The translations under genes were made by a program, and so were the position numbers. From the NCBI RefSeq assembly GCF_045984285.3, contig NZ_JBJQIK030000014.1, positions 57,632-121,631 of the forward strand: 64,000 bases of DNA, read 5' to 3'. This DNA is from Rugamonas sp045984285. Lineage in GTDB: Bacteria; Pseudomonadota; Gammaproteobacteria; Burkholderiales; Burkholderiaceae_D. The notes under the pieces are model-generated. The model was not told the DNA's origin and did not search any database. It saw only the letters and a list, made by a program, of their open reading frames with translations. Positions 59,370-64,000 of the stretch are shown here, piece by piece; position 1 is the stretch's first letter; each line of letters starts with the position of its first letter.

Positions 59370-61735
59370 CAGCGCTGCACCGGCATGTGATACTGCCCTA
59401 TGCCGGCAGGCTTGCCGGTATCAGGATTCGATGGCAGCAAGGACACGAAATAGCCCCCTTTCGGCAGTTTGCGCGCGTCGATGCGCAGGCTGATAACGCG
59501 CTTCGCATTGGCTTGCATGGCATGCGCCGCGCCGGTGGCTTCCGCCAGCTCGTTGCCTGCGGCATCGGTCAGAACCAGCAGCGGCGAGACTGGCGGCGAC
59601 AGGAAGTCGCCGTGATTGACCAACTGCGCTTTCACCTCGATCATCCCGTCCGTAACCGTTGCACGGCTGTCCTGCACGGCCACCGCGCCCGGCTCCGCTG
59701 CCAGGCGCACGCTGCGCAGCGTCGCTTCCGCGCCGTGATAAGCCACAAGCTGTTCCAGGGTTTCGGCAGGAGCCAGCCGTCCGCTGCGCCCGAATGCACT
59801 GTTCGCGGACTGGAAGGCCGCAAACTGGCTGCGGATTTCGCTGAGGGCGGTATCGCTGTCCGCACGTTCGGCCTGCATGCCGTCCGTAATGGTGTACAGC
59901 TGGCCCTGCGCCAGGTAGGCAATGCCGGAGATGAAGTCGCTCATCTCGGTCTTGGTCTGCTTCATTGGAATCGCGTGCAGGTTACGGAATTCAGGCTCGG
60001 TATCGAGCCCGGTTCCGAGCCACGGCACTTGCGCTGGCGTCTTCAGGCCATACTGGTTCGCCATCATCGCCAGCAGCGATGGCGTGATATCGAACTGTGA
60101 CGATATCGACTTGATGGCGCGCGGCGCCTTCAGCATCGGCGAGAACACGATGAGGGGCACGTGGTAGCGCTCTATGCGCGTGTCCATCGGCAGCTCCGGC
60201 AGGCGGTGGTCGCCGGTGATGATGAAGATGGTATTGGCGTAGCCGGGCAGCGTCGCTGCCTGCTCGAAGAAGTGGCGCAGCGCATCGTCCGCATACAGTA
60301 TGCTGGCAAAGATTTCCTGCTGCGCCGTGTACGGCGCTCGCCGTTCGGCGGCAATACCCAGCTGGTCCAGCCGTTGCGGCACCTTGTCCATATAGGCTGC
60401 TTTGCCCTGGAAGGTGAAGGGCGTATGCATGCTGGTGGTCTGGATGATGCTGACCGAGGGTTTGCCCTGCTGCTGCCGCTCATGCTGCAGCGCCACTTCC
60501 ATCAGCTCGCGGTCGCCATAGCCCCACTCATTGCTGCGCTGGTAGGCCGCGCCGAAATCCTTCTCGCTCACCAGGGTTTCCACGCCCGCCTTGCGCAGGT
60601 AGGCGCCTTCGTTATCGAATTCCAGGTTGGAGCCGGTATAGAAACGCGTTGCATACCCCTGCCGCTTCAGCACCTGCATCAGCGAGGCATGCGCTTCCAT
60701 CCCGTCCGCCAACGCGGTGTAGCCGTTGGGGCCAAACGGCAGCGAAGCGAAGACGGTAGGCAGCACGGCAAAGGTACGGCCCTGGCCTGCGATGAAGTTC
60801 TCCCAGTACAGGCTGCGCTGCGCGAGGCTGTCGAGGAAGGGCGTAAAGGAACCGTAGCGCGCGCCCGGTCCCGAGAACGACCGCCCCAATCCTTCGACAA
60901 TGATGAAGACCAGGTGCGGCGGCTTTTGCTGCTGCACGTTCAGCAGCGGGCCAAGCGTATCCGGCGTCCGGTTTGCATGCAGGAAGGGGTAGCGCTCATC
61001 GCCGCCGCTCCATGTCGCCCAGTACGTCCCTTCCTTGGCCGCAGCCTTGGGCGCTGCCCTGCTCACATTGCGCAAGTGCGCCCAGTTATTGTCGAGGAAG
61101 TAGGCTGCCTTGTTCAGGCTTGATGCCAGGGCCTCGTCGCTCTTGACCGCATCGGGCCGCACATGGTCTGGTGCAAAGATGAAGGCAAGCACGCTGGCCA
61201 GCAGCACGATGAGCGCCAGGCCGGGTGTGGCGCGCGGCCACCACTCGCGCCCCATTCGGGCCAGCAGCAGCCATACGGCTGCGATGGAAACGAGCAGTGC
61301 AAGGGCAAGCGCCGTGCTGACGGAGAAGCCGCCGCCCACCGTCGTCATCACCTCCTGCCAGCTGTACGCAAACAGGTCGGCGCCCAGCATCACGCCTGAT
61401 ACCCACTGGTACTGGATCAGCGCGGCCGACAGGCAGATTACGCAAGTCCACGCCAGCCCAAGGAGAACCGTACGCGCCCGTTCCCGGCTCACCAGCGTCA
61501 GGGGAAGGACTGCGAGGAAAAGTAGCCAGCCGTAGCGCAGTACCGACAGCGCATCGTTGAAGATCGCCGCGCCGGCGAAGGTGTTCCAGACCGGCATGCG
61601 CGTGCTGGCATGCGCCAGTTCGAAAAGGCGCAGGCAAAGCAGGCCGCCCAGCAGTGCGGGAAGATGATCGAGGAAAGCCGCCAGCCCGAGACCGAGCCGC
61701 TGTTGAAGGCGCTGCAGCGGGCCGCTCGCTACCAT
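59369..61735 (-). CDS. LTA synthase/phosphoglycerol-transferase-like membrane sulfatase
   Basis: A 788-residue inner-membrane protein. Five or so N-terminal helices (to about residue 200) are followed by a periplasmic alkaline-phosphatase-fold domain with the metal-binding Glu in FIIVEGLGRS, the probable nucleophile Thr in AGQGRTFAVLPT, the DH pair in FIITGDHR and a late SSQFDITPSLLAMM segment. An ~150-residue beta-rich C-terminal extension follows. Family members transfer phosphoglycerol or phosphoethanolamine to glycans. The start at 61735 overlaps the YaiO stop by 7 bp. Confidence 0.85.
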   Translation of the reverse strand: MVASGPLQRLQQRLGLGLAAFLDHLPALLGGLLCLRLFELAHASTRMPVWNTFAGAAIFNDALSVLRYGWLLFLAVLPLTLVSRERARTVLLGLAWTCVICLSAALIQYQWVSGVMLGADLFAYSWQEVMTTVGGGFSVSTALALALLVSIAAVWLLLARMGREWWPRATPGLALIVLLASVLAFIFAPDHVRPDAVKSDEALASSLNKAAYFLDNNWAHLRNVSRAAPKAAAKEGTYWATWSGGDERYPFLHANRTPDTLGPLLNVQQQKPPHLVFIIVEGLGRSFSGPGARYGSFTPFLDSLAQRSLYWENFIAGQGRTFAVLPTVFASLPFGPNGYTALADGMEAHASLMQVLKRQGYATRFYTGSNLEFDNEGAYLRKAGVETLVSEKDFGAAYQRSNEWGYGDRELMEVALQHERQQQGKPSVSIIQTTSMHTPFTFQGKAAYMDKVPQRLDQLGIAAERRAPYTAQQEIFASILYADDALRHFFEQAATLPGYANTIFIITGDHRLPELPMDTRIERYHVPLIVFSPMLKAPRAIKSISSQFDITPSLLAMMANQYGLKTPAQVPWLGTGLDTEPEFRNLHAIPMKQTKTEMSDFISGIAYLAQGQLYTITDGMQAERADSDTALSEIRSQFAAFQSANSAFGRSGRLAPAETLEQLVAYHGAEATLRSVRLAAEPGAVAVQDSRATVTDGMIEVKAQLVNHGDFLSPPVSPLLVLTDAAGNELAEATGAAHAMQANAKRVISLRIDARKLPKGGYFVSLLPSNPDTGKPAGIGQYHMPVQR

Positions 61736-62856
61736 CGCCGGTAGAGCGACACGGAAACGCCGCGCTCGCTGCCCTGTCCCGTCTGGCGCGACCTGTTCGC
61801 GCCCAGCTTCAGGCCCCATTGCGGCGTGAAATAGTGGACCACGGTGATGCTGCCGCCACCGGAGCGGGTCTGCCCGCCGATCAGCGACAGCGGATCATCG
61901 CTGCGGCCGCGGCTGCCCGCCACTTCCACATAGCTGTCCGCATCGCCGCGGTAGTAATAGCGCACCAGTGCGCGCTGGCCATTGCTGTGCGAATCGTCGC
62001 TGATGATGGCCTGGTGCCGCAGCAGCACGTAGAAATTGCCGATGTACTTCGCGATGCTGGCGCCGTAAATATTCACGCGCCCCGCAAAGTTCAGCACATC
62101 ATCGCTCAGCGAAGCTTCCCAGCCGCCGCCGAGGCTCTGGAACACCTCCACCCGGCCTGAATTCCCCGGGAACAGGCGTGCGGTGGAGGAGTGCTGGTAA
62201 CGCACATTGGCATACGCGCCCTTCCACAGGTCCACATAGCCGTCCAGCGCCCAGGCATAGTCGTGGCGGTCGAAGCGGTGCGCGCGCAGCGTTTCGAAGG
62301 CGAGCGAGCCGTACTCGCCGTAGCGGCGCACGGCGAAGGTCTGGTCGTGCCAGCGCTCATCGAAGCGCGCCGGATCGGTCCAGCTGCCCGACAGGCTGGC
62401 AGCCCAGCGGTAGCCGGCCGGCGCCGCCGCTTCGGGATTCGCAATCCTTGGCTGCACGGCCAGCACCACCGGCTCGATTGCCTGCCGCTCTTCCGGCCGC
62501 AGCGCAACGAGGCGCTCATAGGCTTCGCTGGCCTTTGCCGGCTGGTCGCTCCAGCGGTACATATTCGACAGGGCGGACCACACGTCCGCATAGTTCGGCG
62601 CCGCAGTGGCGGCGGCGCGCAGGTCGCTCTCCGCTTCCTGCCAGCGCTGCATGCGCGTGTACACAATGCCGCGTCCCAGCAGCACGTCAACATTGCCGGG
62701 CGAGCGCGCGAGCAGGTCGGAATACAGCTTGAGCGCCAGCTCATGCTGTCCCGCATTCGCGAAGCCGCGCGCCTGTTCATATTGCTGGTCGAAGCTCGGC
62801 GCATTCTCTTGCACCGCGGCTACCTGGGCTGGTGGGGTCTGGAGGTCGGCTGGCAT
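61729..62856 (-). CDS. TPR-containing YaiO-family outer-membrane protein
   Basis: A 375-residue protein: about three TPR units in residues 20-135 (ALKLYSDLLARSPGNVDVLLG, YADVWSALSNMYRW) and a C-terminal beta-barrel of alternating aromatic strands ending in SLYRRW, as in YaiO and BcsC-like polysaccharide export porins. No signal peptide is visible: an in-frame TGA lies seven codons upstream of the ATG. Either the start region is damaged, or the protein is exported in an unusual way. First gene of the three-gene operon. Confidence 0.75.
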   Translation of the reverse strand: MPADLQTPPAQVAAVQENAPSFDQQYEQARGFANAGQHELALKLYSDLLARSPGNVDVLLGRGIVYTRMQRWQEAESDLRAAATAAPNYADVWSALSNMYRWSDQPAKASEAYERLVALRPEERQAIEPVVLAVQPRIANPEAAAPAGYRWAASLSGSWTDPARFDERWHDQTFAVRRYGEYGSLAFETLRAHRFDRHDYAWALDGYVDLWKGAYANVRYQHSSTARLFPGNSGRVEVFQSLGGGWEASLSDDVLNFAGRVNIYGASIAKYIGNFYVLLRHQAIISDDSHSNGQRALVRYYYRGDADSYVEVAGSRGRSDDPLSLIGGQTRSGGGSITVVHYFTPQWGLKLGANRSRQTGQGSERGVSVSLYRRW

Positions 62857-62937
62857 GCGCTCAAGATAGCCCAGTCAATCACGGCGAGTCAAGACGAGCC
62901 CGCTTCAGGCGGCTTGCGAACTGATACCATGCGGAAC

Positions 62938-63435
62938 ATGAAAACACATATCGCACTTCCCCTCCTCGCAGCACTCGTGCTGAGCGCCTGCAGCCCCAAA
63001 TTCGACTGGCGCGACTATCGCAGCGCGGACGCTCCGTATGCCGTGCTGTTCCCGGCGAAGCCGGCAAGCTATACCCGCGATGTGGACCTCAACGGCCTCA
63101 CGGCCAAAATGACGATGACGGCCACTGACATCGACGGGACCATGTTCGCAGTAGGCACAGCCGAACTGCCGGACGCCGACAAGGCGCCGCTCGCCGTGCA
63201 GGCCATGAAGACTGCCATGCTGCGTAATATTGGCGCAGCAGAAGCGCCTGGGCGCACCAGGAACGGGGCTTTCGAGATCGAAGCACGCGGCATGAGCCGT
63301 GGCGTGCCCCTGCTGATGCACGGGCGCTTCCTGTCGCAGGGTAAGCGCGTCTATCAGGTGATCGTGGTCGGGCCGGAGAAGGATTTCCGCAAAGAAAATG
63401 TTGAAACCTTCATGAGTTCGTTTAAGTTGAACTGA
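62938..63435 (+). CDS. Small lipoprotein
   Basis: A 165-residue protein. A lipoprotein signal peptide ends LLAALVLSAC (lipid-bearing Cys at residue 19), with Ser next so it should go to the outer membrane. The mature domain is alpha/beta (VLFPAKPASYTRDVDLNG, GKRVYQVIVVGPEKDFRKEN) and resembles small conserved proteobacterial lipoproteins of unknown role. An in-frame ATG three codons upstream is possible. Confidence 0.78.
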   Translation: MKTHIALPLLAALVLSACSPKFDWRDYRSADAPYAVLFPAKPASYTRDVDLNGLTAKMTMTATDIDGTMFAVGTAELPDADKAPLAVQAMKTAMLRNIGAAEAPGRTRNGAFEIEARGMSRGVPLLMHGRFLSQGKRVYQVIVVGPEKDFRKENVETFMSSFKLN

Positions 63436-63512
63436 ACGGTAACGCGCGCACAAACGGCTTTTTGCAGACGTGATATCGTTAGGACACTAATAACAAAGTC
63501 TCAGGAAGCGCC

Positions 63513-63863
63513 ATGTTAATCACCTTCAAATCCAAATCGTCCCCCGCCGTCATGATGTACCAGGAACATGCGCAGCGCATCCTGGACCTGCTCAACAAGA
63601 GCCCGACGCGCGGCGTCATCACGGCGGAAGAAGCCGGCAATGCCTTGACAGTGCTGGAGCAGGAAGTGGCGCTGAGCAAGCTGCATCCGGAAGTCGATGC
63701 CGACCATGCGCAGCAGGGGCACAGTCACCAGCTGCCGGACGATCCGGAGGTGGCCGAACTGGCGGAGAAGCTGCACGTGGGCTTCGCCCAGCGCGCGTTT
63801 CCGCTGCTGGAAATGCTGCGCGCCGCGCGCGATGGCGGCGAAAACATCATGTGGGGCGTCTAA
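63513..63863 (+). CDS. DUF1840 family protein
   Basis: A 116-residue cytosolic protein starting MLITFKSKSSPAVMMY, matching DUF1840, a family of betaproteobacteria with no known activity. The middle is His/Gln-rich (DADHAQQGHSHQL) and the ends are helical. It is a single gene, ended by a strong bidirectional terminator that also serves the 5S rRNA gene. Confidence 0.9.
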   Translation: MLITFKSKSSPAVMMYQEHAQRILDLLNKSPTRGVITAEEAGNALTVLEQEVALSKLHPEVDADHAQQGHSHQLPDDPEVAELAEKLHVGFAQRAFPLLEMLRAARDGGENIMWGV

Positions 63864-63866
63864 AAG

Positions 63867-63901
63867 AAAAAAGCCCGTGAGCGTCAGCTCACGGGCTTTT
63901 T
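63867..63901. terminator. Bidirectional terminator between DUF1840 and the rRNA operon
   Basis: AAGCCCGTGAGC (63871-63882), loop GTCA, GCTCACGGGCTT (63887-63898), with A and T runs on both sides. It ends the DUF1840 gene on the plus strand and the rRNA operon on the minus strand. Confidence 0.92.
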
Positions 63902-63909
63902 GGTATAAC

Positions 63910-64000
63910 AGCCTGACGATAACCTACTTTCACACTGGTTGCAGCACTATCATCGGCGCAAAGTCGTTTCACGGTCCTGTTCGGGATGGGAAGGGGTGGG
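63910..64000 (-). rRNA. rrf: 5S ribosomal RNA, 3' part (cut by window edge)
   Basis: The reverse complement carries the conserved 5S segments CCCATCCCGAACAGGACC, GTGAAACGACTTTGCGCC and GTGTGAAAGTAGGTTATCG, ending ...GTCAGGC. About 90 of ~115 nt are present. It is the last gene of an rRNA operon that continues beyond the window on the minus strand. Confidence 0.95.

Noticed and set aside
1..64000. CRISPR array, prophage or insertion sequence
   Set aside because: No regularly spaced direct repeats with unique spacers, no transposase or integrase gene, and no phage structural genes were recognised.

Overview
The window is GC-rich DNA from a betaproteobacterium, most probably of the Oxalobacteraceae (Massilia/Duganella/Telluria-like). 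This rests on gene content and order: rsmB-DUF4390-ntrY-ntrX; argS-SPOR-dsbA-SDR-birA-coaX; mreB-mreC-mreD-mrdA-rodA-rlpA; gatCAB divergent from mreB; metX-metW; gshA-gshB-EIIA-ptsH-ptsI; torF-glnK-amtB facing ubiK; and DUF3567 and DUF1840 proteins. The species assignment is inference.

Layout. 1-2.4 kb: 3' half of metH and an SPW-repeat membrane protein. 2.4-4.4 kb: an AbiEi/AbiEii-like type IV toxin-antitoxin pair, more AT-rich than its flanks, whose promoter lies between two related palindromes. 4.4-8.5 kb: an ABC-2 exporter, an EAL-like/HDOD signalling protein and DUF3567. 8.6-14.1 kb: minus-strand rsmB, DUF4390, NtrY-like kinase, NtrX-like regulator without an AAA+ domain, and a CobW-like fragment protein. 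14.3-20.5 kb: plus-strand argS to a SPOR protein. 20.5-27.8 kb: the rod-shape cluster on the minus strand, with a 54-bp tandem repeat in the tail of mreC. 28.0-31.4 kb: gatCAB. 31.4-33.3 kb: a DUF4279-like gene, pyrE and exonuclease III. 33.4-40.7 kb: two giant paralogous Ig-like repeat proteins, probable type I secretion substrates. 40.7-47.9 kb: pseudouridine synthase, M48 protease, metW-metX, the soluble PTS proteins and gshB. 47.9-52.6 kb: a REP-like palindrome, gshA, and torF-glnK-amtB behind a recognisable sigma-54/NtrC control region, with ubiK on the other side. 52.6-56.5 kb: a bufferin-type (DUF2282/MNIO) peptide cluster with two paralogous ECF sigma factors and a small zinc-finger anti-sigma. 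56.6-63.9 kb: yifB/comM, a small acidic protein, a YaiO/LTA-synthase-like/TIM-barrel operon, a lipoprotein and DUF1840. The window ends inside a 5S rRNA gene on the minus strand.

The most interesting region is 52.6-56.5 kb. A four-cysteine secreted precursor is followed by one ORF in which the MNIO enzyme (DUF692) and its partner (DUF2063) are fused, and then by DoxX. The same ECF-type promoter, TGTAAG-N17-CGACTA, occurs exactly twice: before the proximal sigma gene and before the precursor. In the second copy the -35 element overlaps the sigma gene's stop codon. This implies positive autoregulation of a copper/stress-responsive RiPP operon, with a second sigma/anti-sigma pair upstream. Genes were called by reading motifs; no database search was possible.
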